A stretch of DNA of 64,000 bases from Polaribacter sp. KT25b (GCF_900105145.1 NZ_LT629752.1:2018001-2082000), one strand, 5' to 3'; counted from the stretch's first letter, positions 1-10,700 are shown. Notes: generated by a model from the sequence alone, not told the origin. Made by a program: numbers and translations.

Positions 1-430
1 TTGTTTCATCATAAATAGTAACATTTGGATGAATTACACAATTTTTTCCTATTGAAACATTATTACCAACAAAAACATTTGGCTGAATAACTGTTCCCTC
101 ACCAATAATAGCACTTTCAGAAATACTTACTTTGGATGCAATAAAAGGATTAAAGTGTTTTGTTATTTTATTAAAATCACGAAATGGATCATCAGAAATT
201 AATAAAGCTTTGCCTTCTGGACAATCTACTTTTTTATTGATTAAAATAATTGTTGCAGCAGAATTTAATGCTTTATCATAATATTTAGGATGATCTACAA
301 AAACGATGTCGCCTTTTTCTACAACATGAATTTCGTTAATCCCTTTTATAGCAAATGATGCATCACCAATAAACTCACAATTTATAATTTGAGCTATTTC
401 TTCTAATGTTTGTGTTCTTGAGAAATTCAA
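1..430 (-). CDS. LpxD-like UDP-3-O-acylglucosamine N-acyltransferase, 3' end cut by window edge
   Basis: Reading from a TTG at 430 gives an uninterrupted frame to base 1 (about 143 residues). The N-terminal part resembles the LpxD uridine-binding domain (VVEKGDIVFVDHPKYYDKAL), followed by left-handed beta-helix hexapeptides (AIIGEGTVIQPNVFVGNNVSI). An in-frame TGA lies nine codons upstream with no ATG in between, so TTG is the likely start. LpxD-family enzymes add a 3-hydroxyacyl chain to UDP-acyl-glucosamine in lipid A synthesis. This is a second LpxD-type protein in the same operon as the canonical lpxD at 3319-4350; flavobacteria commonly keep such a paralogue beside efp, and its substrate is not established. 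Placement in the family is firm, the exact reaction is inferred. Confidence 0.8.
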   Translation of the reverse strand, partial: MNFSRTQTLEEIAQIINCEFIGDASFAIKGINEIHVVEKGDIVFVDHPKYYDKALNSAATIILINKKVDCPEGKALLISDDPFRDFNKITKHFNPFIASKVSISESAIIGEGTVIQPNVFVGNNVSIGKNCVIHPNVTIYDET

Positions 431-477
431 TTTAATTTTACAATTAAGTATTCAATAATCCTTTTTATCGGTAAAAA

Positions 478-1044
478 TTATTCTTTAATTCTTTCTTGAT
501 ACGTACCTTTTGTAGTCTCTACTTTAATTTTATCACCTTCATTAATAAATAAAGGTACATTTACACTTGCTCCTGTTTCTACAGTTGCAGGTTTTGTTGC
601 ATTTGTTGCAGTATTACCTTTAACACCTGGCTCTGTGTGTGTAACTTCTAAAATTACACTTTGAGGCATTTCTACAGAAAGTGGCATATTATCTTCAGAG
701 TTGATAATGATGGTAACAATTTCTCCTTCTTTCATTAATCCAGGATTATCTAAAGCTGCTTCTAATAAACGAATTTGAGTATAATCTGCTTCATTCATAA
801 AGTGATAAAACTCACCATCATGATATAAAAACTGAAATTTATGTGTTTCTACTCTTACGTCATCAATTTTTCTTCCTGCAGGAAATGTATTATCTACAAC
901 TTTACCATTTGTAACACTTTTTAATTTTGTTCTTACAAATGCAGGACCTTTACCTGGTTTTACGTGTAAAAATTCAATAATTTTATAAATATCGTTATTA
1001 TATCTAATACATAATCCGTTTCTAATATCTGATGTTGATGCCAT
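478..1044 (-). CDS. efp: Elongation factor P
   Basis: This 188-residue protein has the normal EF-P length and three-domain layout. EF-P enters the ribosomal E site and rescues ribosomes stalled on polyproline stretches. The tip of domain I carries the PGKGPAF loop with K32, the position that is modified or contacts the P-site tRNA in other bacteria. The C-terminal OB domain (SVILEVTHTEPGVKG, then NEGDKIKVETTKGTY) is intact. No EF-P modification gene is next to it. It lies 91 bases downstream of lpxA in the same direction and 47 bases upstream of the lpxD-like gene, so it is probably part of the lipid A operon. Confidence 0.96.
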   Translation of the reverse strand: MASTSDIRNGLCIRYNNDIYKIIEFLHVKPGKGPAFVRTKLKSVTNGKVVDNTFPAGRKIDDVRVETHKFQFLYHDGEFYHFMNEADYTQIRLLEAALDNPGLMKEGEIVTIIINSEDNMPLSVEMPQSVILEVTHTEPGVKGNTATNATKPATVETGASVNVPLFINEGDKIKVETTKGTYQERIKE

Positions 1045-1135
1045 TTTTATTTTTTAAGGCTTTTCTTTTTTAGCAGTATGCTTTAAGCGAAAAGCTATTA
1101 TTATTCTTAGTTAACTATCTTATTAATAAACTTTA

Positions 1136-1921
1136 TTAATTTACGTTGAAATATCCTTTCATGATTCCTCGATGAGAATCTTTTATAAATTGAATAATTT
1201 CATCGCGTTCTGGAGTTGCTTCCATTTCTGCTTCTATAATATCTATTCCTTGTGTGTAATTGTAATTTTTTTGGAATAATATTCTGTAAATATTTTGAAT
1301 TTCTCTTATTTTTTCTGTCGTATAACCTCTTCTTCTTAATCCAACAGAGTTAATACCAACATAAGACAAAGGTTCTCTTGCGGCTTTTACATAAGGTGGT
1401 ACATCTTTTCTAACCAAAGAACCACCTGTTACAAATGCATGTTTACCTACAGATGCAAATTGATGAACAGCAACCATACCTGCTAAAACAACATTATCGC
1501 CAATTGTTACATGACCTGCTAAAGTAGTATTGTTAGAGAAAATACAATTATTACCAACTAAGCAATCGTGTGCAATATGACAATATGCCATTATTAAACA
1601 ATTATCACCAACTACCGTTTTCATTCTATCTTTTGTACCTCTATTGATTGTTACACATTCACGAATTGTAACATTATCACCAATTTCTACAGTAGTTTCT
1701 TCGTCATCAAATTTTAAATCTTGCGGAATTGCAGAAATTACAGAACCGGGAAAAATTCTACAATTTTTACCAATTCTTGCCCCTTCCATTATTGTTACAT
1801 TAGATCCAATCCAAGTTCCAGAACCAATTATTACATTATTATGTATTGTTGTAAAAGGTTCAATTACAACATTTCTTGCAATTTTAGCTTGTGGATGAAC
1901 GTAAGCAAGTGGTTGATTCAT
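1136..1921 (-). CDS. lpxA: Acyl-ACP--UDP-N-acetylglucosamine O-acyltransferase
   Basis: LpxA catalyses the first step of lipid A synthesis: transfer of a 3-hydroxyacyl group from ACP to the 3-OH of UDP-GlcNAc, in the cytoplasm. The 261-residue product is a left-handed beta-helix of hexapeptide repeats (residues about 5-190) followed by a helical C-terminus. The catalytic-histidine segment AYCHIAHDCLVGNN and the HQFASVGKHAFVTGGS stretch are as in the family. It starts 2 bases after the stop of lpxC/fabZ, implying translational coupling. Confidence 0.96.
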   Translation of the reverse strand: MNQPLAYVHPQAKIARNVVIEPFTTIHNNVIIGSGTWIGSNVTIMEGARIGKNCRIFPGSVISAIPQDLKFDDEETTVEIGDNVTIRECVTINRGTKDRMKTVVGDNCLIMAYCHIAHDCLVGNNCIFSNNTTLAGHVTIGDNVVLAGMVAVHQFASVGKHAFVTGGSLVRKDVPPYVKAAREPLSYVGINSVGLRRRGYTTEKIREIQNIYRILFQKNYNYTQGIDIIEAEMEATPERDEIIQFIKDSHRGIMKGYFNVN

Positions 1922-1923
1922 AG

Positions 1924-3315
1924 TTATTTAATTTTTGAAATTTGAGCCATTAATTCAGCTTCTGCAACTAACTTGCCATTTGCATACGCATACGCCTGCA
2001 TATGACAAATACCTCTTCTTATTGGTGTAATTAAATCTGCTTTAAAAATTACAGTATCTCCCGGTAAAACTTTTTGTTTAAATTTAACATTGTTCATTTT
2101 CATGAAATATGTTAAATAATTTTCTGGATCAGGAACTGTACTTAAAACTAAAATTCCACCACATTGGGCCATTGCTTCAACAATTAAAACGCCAGGCATT
2201 ACAGGAGAACCTGGAAAATGACCTACAAAAAATCCTTCGTTCATAGTTACGTTTTTCATACCAACAACATGTCTGTCTGAAAGCTCTATAACTCTATCAA
2301 CCAATAAAAAAGGAGGTCTATGAGGAAGAATATCCATAATTTGATGAATATCTAATAAAGGTGGTAAATTTAAATCGTATGTAGGAACGTAATTTCTCTT
2401 TTCGGTTTTAATAATTTTAGCTAACTTTTTAGCAAATTGTGTATTTATTAAATGACCCGGTTTATTTGCAATTACTTTACCTCTAATTCTTGTACCAACT
2501 AAAGCTAAATCGCCAATTACATCTAATAATTTATGACGAGCAGCTTCATTTGCCCAATGTAAAGTTAGATTGTCTAAAATTCCATTTGGTTTTACTGCAA
2601 TATTATCTTTCTTAAAAGCCTTTTTTAATTTTAACATTGTATTTTCTGATAATTCTTTATCAACATATACAATTGCATTATTTAAATCTCCACCTTTAAT
2701 TAAATCGTGTTCTAATAACATTTCAATTTCATGTAAAAAACTGAAAGTTCTAGCATCTGCAATTTCCTTTTTAAAGTCAGAAATTTTATCTAAAGTAGCA
2801 TTTTGAGTACCTAAAATTTTAGTACCAAAATCTACCATTGTAGTTACTTGATATTCATCCGAAGGCATTAAAATAATTTCACTTCCGGTAACTTCATCTT
2901 TATAAGAAATTATTTCTTTTACAATATATTCTTCAATATCTGCATCTTGTTCTTCTATACCTGCTTTTTCTAAAGCTTCTACAAAATACTTAGACGAACC
3001 ATCCATAATTGGTGGTTCTGATGCATTAATTTCTATAATTAAATTATCAATATCTAAACCAACTGCTGCAGCTAAAACATGTTCTGATGTTTGAATCTGA
3101 ACGCCATTTTTTTCAAGATTTGTTCCTCTTTGAGTATTTACAACATATTCTGCTTTTGCCTCAATTATAGGAGAACCTTCTAAATCTACTCTAACAAATG
3201 TAAATCCATTTTTTACAGGAGCAGGTTTTAATGTCATTGATACTGTATTACCTGTATGTAAACCTACACCCGATAAAGTAATTTCCGATTTTATTGTTTT
3301 CTGTTTATTACTCAT
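1924..3315 (-). CDS. lpxC/fabZ: Bifunctional LpxC deacetylase / FabZ dehydratase fusion
   Basis: The 463-residue protein fuses UDP-3-O-acyl-GlcNAc deacetylase LpxC (about 1-305) to 3-hydroxyacyl-ACP dehydratase FabZ (about 315-463). LpxC is the committed zinc-dependent step of lipid A synthesis; zinc-ligand and catalytic segments are visible (TSEHVLAA near the start; HKLLDVIGDLALVG near 265). FabZ shows ILPHRPPFLLVDRV and the active-site GHFPGSPVMPGVLIVEAMAQ. This fusion is characteristic of Bacteroidota and ties lipid A flux to supply of hydroxyacyl-ACP. It is tightly packed between lpxD (3 bases) and lpxA (2 bases). Confidence 0.97.
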   Translation of the reverse strand: MSNKQKTIKSEITLSGVGLHTGNTVSMTLKPAPVKNGFTFVRVDLEGSPIIEAKAEYVVNTQRGTNLEKNGVQIQTSEHVLAAAVGLDIDNLIIEINASEPPIMDGSSKYFVEALEKAGIEEQDADIEEYIVKEIISYKDEVTGSEIILMPSDEYQVTTMVDFGTKILGTQNATLDKISDFKKEIADARTFSFLHEIEMLLEHDLIKGGDLNNAIVYVDKELSENTMLKLKKAFKKDNIAVKPNGILDNLTLHWANEAARHKLLDVIGDLALVGTRIRGKVIANKPGHLINTQFAKKLAKIIKTEKRNYVPTYDLNLPPLLDIHQIMDILPHRPPFLLVDRVIELSDRHVVGMKNVTMNEGFFVGHFPGSPVMPGVLIVEAMAQCGGILVLSTVPDPENYLTYFMKMNNVKFKQKVLPGDTVIFKADLITPIRRGICHMQAYAYANGKLVAEAELMAQISKIK

Positions 3316-3318
3316 GCT

Positions 3319-4350
3319 TTATTGATTTTGAGTATTTAATTCTTTTTCCATCTTATTAATTGCTGTTGCAATCTTTGGTAAATTTCTAAAATAAACGTAC
3401 GATTTACTATAATCTGAATAATTCATTGCTGGTGTTCCTTGTACTTTATCGCCATCTTTTAAGTTTTTGGCAATACCAGATTGTCCTTGAATCTTTACAT
3501 TATTACCAATTGTTAAATGACCTGCAAAACCAACTTGACCACCAATCATACAATTTTCTCCAATTTTTGTTGATCCTGCAATTCCTGTTTGAGCAGCAAT
3601 TACTGTATTTTTACCAACTTCTACATTATGTGCAATTTGTATTTGATTGTCTAATTTTACACCCTGTCTTATAATAGTAGATCCTAAAGTGGCTCTATCT
3701 ATTGTAGAAGCAGATCCAATATCTACATAATCTTCGATAATTACATTTCCTATTTGTGGTATTGCTTTATATTCTCCTGCTTCATTTGGCGCAAAACCAA
3801 ATCCGTCAGAACCAATTATACAACCAGAATGTATTTTACAATGGTTTCCTATTTGAGTTTCAGAATAAATTTTAACACCAGCAAAAAGAACACAATTATT
3901 ACCAATAATTGTATTATCGCCAATATAACAATTAGGGTAAATTTTAACATTGTCGCCAATACTAACATTTTCTCCTATATATGCAAAAGCTCCAATATAT
4001 TCATTTTTACCAATTTTTGCGGAATCAGAAATAAAATGAGGGTTTTCTCTACCTAATTTATTATTCTTTACTTCGTTATAAAATTCTAATAATTTAGAAA
4101 AAGATTTATATGCATTTTCTACTTTTATAAGTGTTGTAGAAATCTCTTTTTCTAACGTAATATTTTTATTTACGATAGCAATAGAAGCATCTGTTGTATA
4201 TAAAAATGGATGATACTTTGGGTTAGATAAAAAAGTTAAAGAACCTTTCTCCCCTTCTTCGATTTTAGATAATTTAGAAACTTCTTCATCAGGATTCCCA
4301 ACTACTTCACCTTCTAAAATATCTGCTATTTGTTGTGCTGTAAATTTCAT
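3319..4350 (-). CDS. lpxD: UDP-3-O-(3-hydroxyacyl)glucosamine N-acyltransferase
   Basis: LpxD adds the N-linked 3-hydroxyacyl chain to UDP-3-O-acylglucosamine, the third step of lipid A synthesis. The protein begins [16 protein letters not shown], a typical LpxD N-terminus; a TTG three codons earlier (4359) is possible but the ATG at 4350 matches family starts. A uridine-binding domain (about 1-100) is followed by about ten hexapeptide coils and the catalytic segment [16 protein letters not shown] (about 235-250). Length (343 aa) is normal. It is the canonical copy, distinct from the LpxD-like gene at 1-430. Confidence 0.95.
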   Translation of the reverse strand: MKFTAQQIADILEGEVVGNPDEEVSKLSKIEEGEKGSLTFLSNPKYHPFLYTTDASIAIVNKNITLEKEISTTLIKVENAYKSFSKLLEFYNEVKNNKLGRENPHFISDSAKIGKNEYIGAFAYIGENVSIGDNVKIYPNCYIGDNTIIGNNCVLFAGVKIYSETQIGNHCKIHSGCIIGSDGFGFAPNEAGEYKAIPQIGNVIIEDYVDIGSASTIDRATLGSTIIRQGVKLDNQIQIAHNVEVGKNTVIAAQTGIAGSTKIGENCMIGGQVGFAGHLTIGNNVKIQGQSGIAKNLKDGDKVQGTPAMNYSDYSKSYVYFRNLPKIATAINKMEKELNTQNQ

Positions 4351-4395
4351 TAAATGCAAAAGTATAAAAATTAAAGCTATCTGTCTAATATCATT

Positions 4396-5619
4396 TTACT
4401 TTGGATAACAAATAAAGTGTTTTACAACAGGTTTTGTTAATGCTTGTATGTTTAATTGATCTGAAGCTTTAGCAATATCTTTCAATTTACCCCTTTTATT
4501 TAAAATTAAAATAGGTTTTTCTGTATTATACGCTTGATTTCTGATTTCTTGTGAAAAAACAAAATAATTAATTTCTACTTCGGATAAACCTAATCTCTTA
4601 GAAAATTTTCTTCTCTTTTTGTTTATTACTTCTTCACTAAAAACATCCATTTTTAATTCAATTCTTAATAACTTTCTATCAACAATCATTTTAGATAATA
4701 AAGACAGTATTTTATCATCATGGTTTGTCCATTCTTTAATGGCTGATAAAACATCATAATCATCTAATTTAGAAAACATTTCTAAAGTTTCATCAGTAAA
4801 ATTATCTTGATTTATTTTATTGTACAAAAAGTATTTTAACGCAGAACTTGCAAACAACACTTCTCCTTTATCTGCTAATTCTTTGGCTCTTTTTAAAACA
4901 TTAACCAACATGTTTTCTGCAACCAAACCTGTTTTATGCAAATACACTTGCCAATACATTAATCTTCTAGCAATCAAAAACTTTTCTACAGAATAAATTC
5001 CTTTTTGTTCAATTACTAACTCTTCATTTTTAACATTCATCATAACAATTAACCGATCTGATGAAATATTACCTTCTGTAACTCCTGTATAAAAACTATC
5101 TCGTTTTAAGTAATCTAAACGATCAATATCTAACTGACTAGAAATTAACTGATATAAAAATTTACGATGATATTTACCTTCAAAAATTTCTATTGCTAAA
5201 CTTAATTTTCCATCAAATTCTTCATTTAATTTTTTCATAAATTTTAAAGAAATTTCTTCATGCGAAATTCCGCTAACAATACTATGTTCAAGCGCATGAG
5301 AAAATGCACCATGACCAATATCGTGCAACAAAATTGCCATACACAAGCCGTTTTCTTCTTCTTCGGATATTTCAATTTGCTTAAAACGTAAAACTCGTAC
5401 AGCTTTTTGCATTAAATGAATACAACCTAAAGCATGATGAAATCTTGTATGATTTGCGCCTGGATACACCAAATTAGAAAATCCCATTTGTGCAATTCGC
5501 CTTAATCGCTGAAAATATGGATGTTCTATAATATCAAAAATTAACGAATTTGGAATTTGTATAAAACCGTAAATAGGATCATTTAAAATCTTTAATTTGT
5601 TGGCTGTTTTTTTTTTCAA
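4396..5619 (-). CDS. HD-superfamily phosphohydrolase
   Basis: A 407-residue HD-domain metal-dependent phosphohydrolase related to dGTP triphosphohydrolase/SAMHD1-like proteins. The HD metal site is visible as FHHALGCIHL (about 60-70), LLHDIGHGAFSHALEH (about 97-112) and SSQLDIDRLDYLKRDS (about 160-175). The physiological substrate is unknown. The only start in a reasonable place is a TTG at 5619, just ahead of a lysine-rich N-terminus. It lies 45 bases upstream of lpxD and is divergent from porX across a 190-base gap, a flavobacterial gene order in which this gene precedes the lipid A genes. Confidence 0.85.
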   Translation of the reverse strand: MKKKTANKLKILNDPIYGFIQIPNSLIFDIIEHPYFQRLRRIAQMGFSNLVYPGANHTRFHHALGCIHLMQKAVRVLRFKQIEISEEEENGLCMAILLHDIGHGAFSHALEHSIVSGISHEEISLKFMKKLNEEFDGKLSLAIEIFEGKYHRKFLYQLISSQLDIDRLDYLKRDSFYTGVTEGNISSDRLIVMMNVKNEELVIEQKGIYSVEKFLIARRLMYWQVYLHKTGLVAENMLVNVLKRAKELADKGEVLFASSALKYFLYNKINQDNFTDETLEMFSKLDDYDVLSAIKEWTNHDDKILSLLSKMIVDRKLLRIELKMDVFSEEVINKKRRKFSKRLGLSEVEINYFVFSQEIRNQAYNTEKPILILNKRGKLKDIAKASDQLNIQALTKPVVKHFICYPK

Positions 5620-5808
5620 AAGAAATGTTTTATCAATCTAATGCAAAATACGACTTAATGCTACGAATTTGCAAATTTTTGATTTTGGATTTTATAAAAT
5701 TAATATCTAAATTTATTATAAAACCAAAATTGGCAATATTTTATCATTTTAAAGCTTCAAAAAATAGAACAAAACCCTATTTTTAACCTCACAAATTAAA
5801 AACGAAAT

Positions 5809-7356
5809 ATGAGCAGCATACAAATTTTATGGGTTGATGATGAAATTGAATTATTAAAACCTCACATTCTTTTTCTTGAACTTAAAAATTATAAAGTTAC
5901 TACTTGTACAAATGGTGCTGATGCTATAGATTTAGTTGGCGAAAATAATTTTGATATTGTTTTTTTAGATGAAAACATGCCTGGTTTAACCGGTTTAGAT
6001 ACACTTGCAGAAATTAAACAAAAACAGGCAAATTTACCTGTAGTTATGATTACTAAAAGTGAAGAGGAATATATTATGGAAGAAGCAATTGGTTCTAAAA
6101 TTGCAGATTATTTAATTAAACCTGTAAACCCAAGTCAGATTTTATTAACCTTAAAGAAAAATTTAGATCATTCTCGTTTGGTTTCAGAAAAAACAACCTC
6201 TAATTATCAACAAGAATTTAGAAAAATTTCTATGGATTTGGCCATGGTAAATTCTTACGAAGAATGGATAGATTTGTACAAAAAACTAATTCACTGGGAG
6301 CTAGAATTAGAAAACATTAGCGATCCTGGAATGTTGGGTATTTTAGAAAGTCAGAAACAAGAAGCTAATAATCAGTTTTTTAAATTCATCAAAAAGAATT
6401 ATGAAGATTTTTTAACATCAAACGATAAACCTACTTTTTCACATACTTTATTTAAAGATTATGTGGTACCTGAACTTAGTAAAGACCAAGGAGTTTTATG
6501 GGTTGTTATTGATAATTTACGTTACGATCAATACAGAATTTTAGAGCCATTAATTAATAATCATTACAAAAAAGACGAGGAATATTCTTATTTTTCTATT
6601 CTGCCAACAGCAACTCAATATGCTAGAAATGCTATTTTTTCTGGTTTAATGCCATCAGAAATGGAAAAACGTCATCCAAATTTTTGGAAAAATGATACTG
6701 ATGAAGGTGGAATGAATATGTATGAAGATGAGTTTTTATCAGCACAAATAAAAAGATTAAGTTTAAATATTAAACACGAATATTATAAAATTACTTCGTT
6801 AAAAAGTGGAAAAGAATTGGCCGATAATTTTAATGGAACCAAACAAAACGACCTAACAACAGTTGTTTATAATTTTGTGGATATGCTTTCGCATTCTAAA
6901 ACAGAAATGGAAGTAATTAAAGAATTGGCTGGCGATGATAAAGCCTATAGAAGTTTAACCTTAAGTTGGTTTAAGAATTCTCCTTTGTTCGAAATTATTC
7001 AAAAAGCACAGAATTTAGGTCAGAAATTGATTATTACAACAGATCATGGAACGATTAACTGTAAAAATCCTACGAAAGTAATTGGCGATAAAAACATTAG
7101 TTCTAATTTGCGTTATAAAACAGGTAGAAGTTTAAGCTACGAAGAAAAAGATGTGTATGCTGTAAGGAATCCTAAAGACATTTTTTTACCGACTATAGCT
7201 ATGAATAGTCCGTTTATTTTTGCCAAAGAAGATTTGTTTTTTGCGTACCCAAATAACTTTAATCACTTTGTAAAATATTACAAAAACACCTATCAACATG
7301 GTGGTGTTTCTTTAGAAGAAGTAATTATTCCGTGTGCAGTTTATAGCCCGAAGTAG
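5809..7356 (+). CDS. porX: PorX: response regulator with PglZ/alkaline-phosphatase-like effector domain
   Basis: PorX is the regulator of the type IX secretion system in Bacteroidota. The receiver domain (1-120) has the acidic pair D10/D11, phospho-acceptor D54 in VFLDENMPG and the conserved lysine in YLIKPVNPS. The rest (about 190-515) is an alkaline-phosphatase-superfamily (PglZ) domain with metal-site segments WVVIDNLRYDQY, LPTATQYARNAIFSGLMP, TTDHGTI and the C-terminal QHGGVSLEEVIIP. The cognate kinase PorY is not in the window. Immediately downstream lie T9SS cargo genes and a tandem duplication whose second copy begins with the last 45 bases of this gene (12668-12712). Confidence 0.95.
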   Translation: MSSIQILWVDDEIELLKPHILFLELKNYKVTTCTNGADAIDLVGENNFDIVFLDENMPGLTGLDTLAEIKQKQANLPVVMITKSEEEYIMEEAIGSKIADYLIKPVNPSQILLTLKKNLDHSRLVSEKTTSNYQQEFRKISMDLAMVNSYEEWIDLYKKLIHWELELENISDPGMLGILESQKQEANNQFFKFIKKNYEDFLTSNDKPTFSHTLFKDYVVPELSKDQGVLWVVIDNLRYDQYRILEPLINNHYKKDEEYSYFSILPTATQYARNAIFSGLMPSEMEKRHPNFWKNDTDEGGMNMYEDEFLSAQIKRLSLNIKHEYYKITSLKSGKELADNFNGTKQNDLTTVVYNFVDMLSHSKTEMEVIKELAGDDKAYRSLTLSWFKNSPLFEIIQKAQNLGQKLIITTDHGTINCKNPTKVIGDKNISSNLRYKTGRSLSYEEKDVYAVRNPKDIFLPTIAMNSPFIFAKEDLFFAYPNNFNHFVKYYKNTYQHGGVSLEEVIIPCAVYSPK

Positions 7357-7492
7357 TTTTTAACGATTAGTAAAAGTCAATCCGTTAATTACTTTTTCAT
7401 TTAGAAAAGGTACTCTTTAGTCAATTATATGTAATCAAAAAGAATATGCTTTTTAGAGTTTTAATTTGTTAAACATTAATGGTAAAAAATAA

Positions 7493-7523
7493 AACCTCAC
7501 AGTTTGTAAAAATCTGTGAGGTT
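7493..7523 (-). terminator. Rho-independent terminator of the 55-aa gene / surface-protein operon
   Basis: A perfect 10-bp stem (AACCTCACAG ... CTGTGAGGTT) with an 11-base loop. Read on the minus strand it is followed by a T-rich tract (complement of 7484-7492), so it ends transcripts from 7736. porX converges from the other side, and the hairpin may slow read-through from there too. Confidence 0.75.
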
Positions 7524-7568
7524 CATAAAAAGGATATTATTTTTGGATTTTTAAACTGCAATTTATTT

Positions 7569-7736
7569 TTACCAATTTCCACCTAAACCATCGAGGCCCG
7601 TTGTAGCACTAGAAGCTTGTGCTTTTTTAGGACTTAAAATTAAGTATGTTCCGATTGCTGTTAAAGCTGCATATTTACTGTAATTACCTATTTTCTTTAT
7701 TGCTTCTTTTCTTGAGATATCTTTCTTATTTTCCAT
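7569..7736 (-). CDS. 55-aa small protein with hydrophobic N-terminal segment, unknown function
   Basis: A short ORF of 55 residues starting MENKKDISRKEAIKKIGNYS, then a hydrophobic run (YAALTAIGTYLIL) ending in an Ala-x-Ala-type site (KKAQAS) and a short tail TTGLDGLGGNW. The N-terminus resembles a long signal peptide or a Tat-like leader with a single Arg-Lys, leaving an exported peptide of about 15 residues if cleaved. The ATG is 7 bases after the stop of the large surface-protein gene on the same strand, so the two are one transcript, closed by the hairpin at 7493-7523. Small proteins with this kind of leader occur beside T9SS cargo genes in flavobacteria; I do not know a function. Real coding status is likely because of the operon position and terminator. 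Confidence 0.65.
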   Translation of the reverse strand: MENKKDISRKEAIKKIGNYSKYAALTAIGTYLILSPKKAQASSATTGLDGLGGNW

Positions 7737-7743
7737 ATTATTT

Positions 7744-10700
7744 TTATTTAATTACAATCTTTTTGGTAACTATATTATTTTCTGAACTTAATTTTATGGT
7801 ATAAACACCTTCTTTTAAATTCATTGGTAAATTAATCTCTTGATCTTTAGTTAAGTTTAATTTAAAAACACTTTGACCTAAAACATTATACATTTCTAAG
7901 TCTGCACTATCCATTAAACCCTTTACATATAAATTTTTATTTGCCGAGTAGATTTGAATTTTATCAATGGCTGAATCAACTACACTTAATGCGCTAGAAT
8001 AAGAAATATGTAAGTAAAGTGTTTTTTGAATGTTTTGTTGATCGTTAAAAGATATTTTATAATCATTTTCTTTATTCGTGATATCTGTAAAAGCATCATT
8101 TTCTCTGTCTTCAAGTAGTAAAATTATATTTTCTGGTAAGTTTTCATGAAGCGATGAAAGATAAACTTCTGACTTATTAGATAATACACTTATTGGAATT
8201 ATAACTTCTTCTTTATTTTCTAACGGAAGTGATTGAATTGTATAATTGTTCGTAGTACTTTCATCAACTAAATGAGTATATAAATCAAATGAAGAAGCAC
8301 TAAAGTTCCCTATATCTAAGCCAACGTCAAAACCTTTTGTAGCATTGCTTAAAAACTTAACATCTGTTGTTACGGTATAAGAACCATTATTGGCTAATAA
8401 TTTTATATACTTATGTACTTCTTTACTAAACGTATTATCTCCTGTTGTTGGTTTTAAACTACGTTTTGCCTCCTTAAATTCAATTGTATTCTCACCTGCC
8501 TTTACTTTTATAAAAAATCCTTGCCCCGGTGTAATTGAACGATTTTGAATATCTACCTCACTAACAACAACATATTTATTTTGTGCACTATCCCAAATAT
8601 ATAAACCTTTAAATTCATCATCTAGAATATCATAATTATCATTTATAAAGCTGCTTGCACCATTTTTATTTGCAGGATAATAGGTTGTAAAAGGATTTCC
8701 AATGGCATTCCATTCACCAGGTTTTAAGGTCATAACACTATTATTGGTAGTTAATGTACCTGTAAAAGTTACAGAACCATCTGTAGCTCTTGACAAACCA
8801 TAACTTTCTCCAGCAGTAAAGGTCTCTTCTGAATCTATACTTTCTGTAAAATATTTCCATTTACTTCCTGATGGCTCTTTATCATCATAATACGAAATAG
8901 CATATCTTATTGGACTAACAGTTTCATTTTTACGGATATCATTATCTATATTAGTGGCAAATTCTTTTATTTTTTGCCCAGATACAGGTGGCGTAACCAA
9001 ACTCCATAAATTCGCTTTTAGACCACCACGCGAATATTTAACCTCTCCTGTAGAAGTACCGACAACAAATAATACAGAACTATCATCGTTATCAGAATTC
9101 ATAATTATAGTACCATTGTTAACCATATTACTATTAGATTTTAGAGAATATGTTGGGTTTATAACAATAGTCCCTTCATTTTCTAAGGAATTAATTTCTG
9201 AAATATCATCACTAATTTGTAAAGTGGTACCAGTTGGAATCACTACATTGTCTGTTGATGTGGGTACAACACCACTCGCCCAATTTGCTGGATCATTCCA
9301 CATGCCATTAATACTAACTGGAGAATCTATGGTAGAACAGTCTTTACTATCGCTTACAAATGTCCAATTGTAATCATTTATTAATTTTGTTCGTTCTGTT
9401 TCTGAGTTACAATAATTTATATTAAATGCGCCTAAATTAATATTAGGTTTTAAAGAAGATAATGCACTCCAACCTTTAAGAGTTTTGTCATAATTAATAA
9501 CAGACATTCCTGAGTTATCAAACATAGCATTCATATTAGTTACATTATTTATCTCCCATAGATCTAACGGTTGATTAAAAGATTCTGCTTTCTCAAAGAG
9601 ACTTATCATATTAACTACAGTGTTTACATTCCAATTATTTATATTTTGGTTGAAAACAATGTTGTTGGCAAAAACACGATTCATTAAGATTACCTTTCCA
9701 ACATTCCAATTATCTAATGGTTGATTGAAATTAGATCCACTAAACATACTTGAAATATTTGTAACATTACTAACATCCCAATTATTTAATGGTTTATCAA
9801 AAGATACTGTTTGATAAAACATACGAGGCATATTTTCTATACTACTAACATCCCAATGATTTATATTGGCATTAAAAGTTGAACACCCTTGAAACATTCC
9901 ATATAAATTAGTTGCGTTAGATAAATTTGGAGAATCAGTAGCTGAAATATTTAAATTCGTACAATCAAAAAATGCTAATTCCATAGAAGACCATTCATTT
10001 GATCCCCATTGTACAATATCTATTATCTTATCTTGATTTTGATTATTATAATAAAAATAAATCCTTGGAAAATCGCCAATAATACTTACTTCATAATCTC
10101 CAGCAACTGTATATGTATGAGTTGCATCTCCTGTAAAATTATTTTCAATAGTACCATCCCCCCAATCTACAGTATAATTATATCCAGTACCAGTTGTTGG
10201 TATTGTAATAGATTCGTTTGCAGCAGTTGTTTTCCATTTGGTGATAAATTCATCTTTATTGTCTACATTATCTTCTTCGTTACTTTCTATTAATAAACTC
10301 AATAGAAACCCATTATTATTAAGAGAAGAACCTGAAGTTATTATTTCTTGATTACTAGAACTATCAAAATCAACAGAACCTGCAAAAGAACCTGTACTTA
10401 GTATTTTTTTATTATCACTACTTATTAAAATATCTTCACCTCTAGTTGCTGTATTATCAGCTTTATAGTTTTCAATCCAAACTATATTTCCTTCTTTATC
10501 TATTTTTTTTATAAAAGTAGTTTCACCTGCACCTCTATCTGGAAAATTTTGAGATTCAAAAGTAGCTGAACCATAAAAGTAACCTATACTATAAATATTA
10601 TCATCTTTATCTAGGTCCACAGATAAATGAAATATAGCTGATGTTGCACTAAAAGTTTTAGCCCATAAAAAATTAGCATCTTTATCTATTTTAAGCATAA

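Noticed and set aside
1644-1945. Plus-strand ORFs opposite lpxA
   Set aside because: They are antisense shadows of the hexapeptide-repeat gene, with low-complexity translation and no start signals.
8954-9373. 139-codon plus-strand ORF inside the surface-protein gene
   Set aside because: It is entirely antisense to a strong coding frame with clear domains; no promoter or family similarity.
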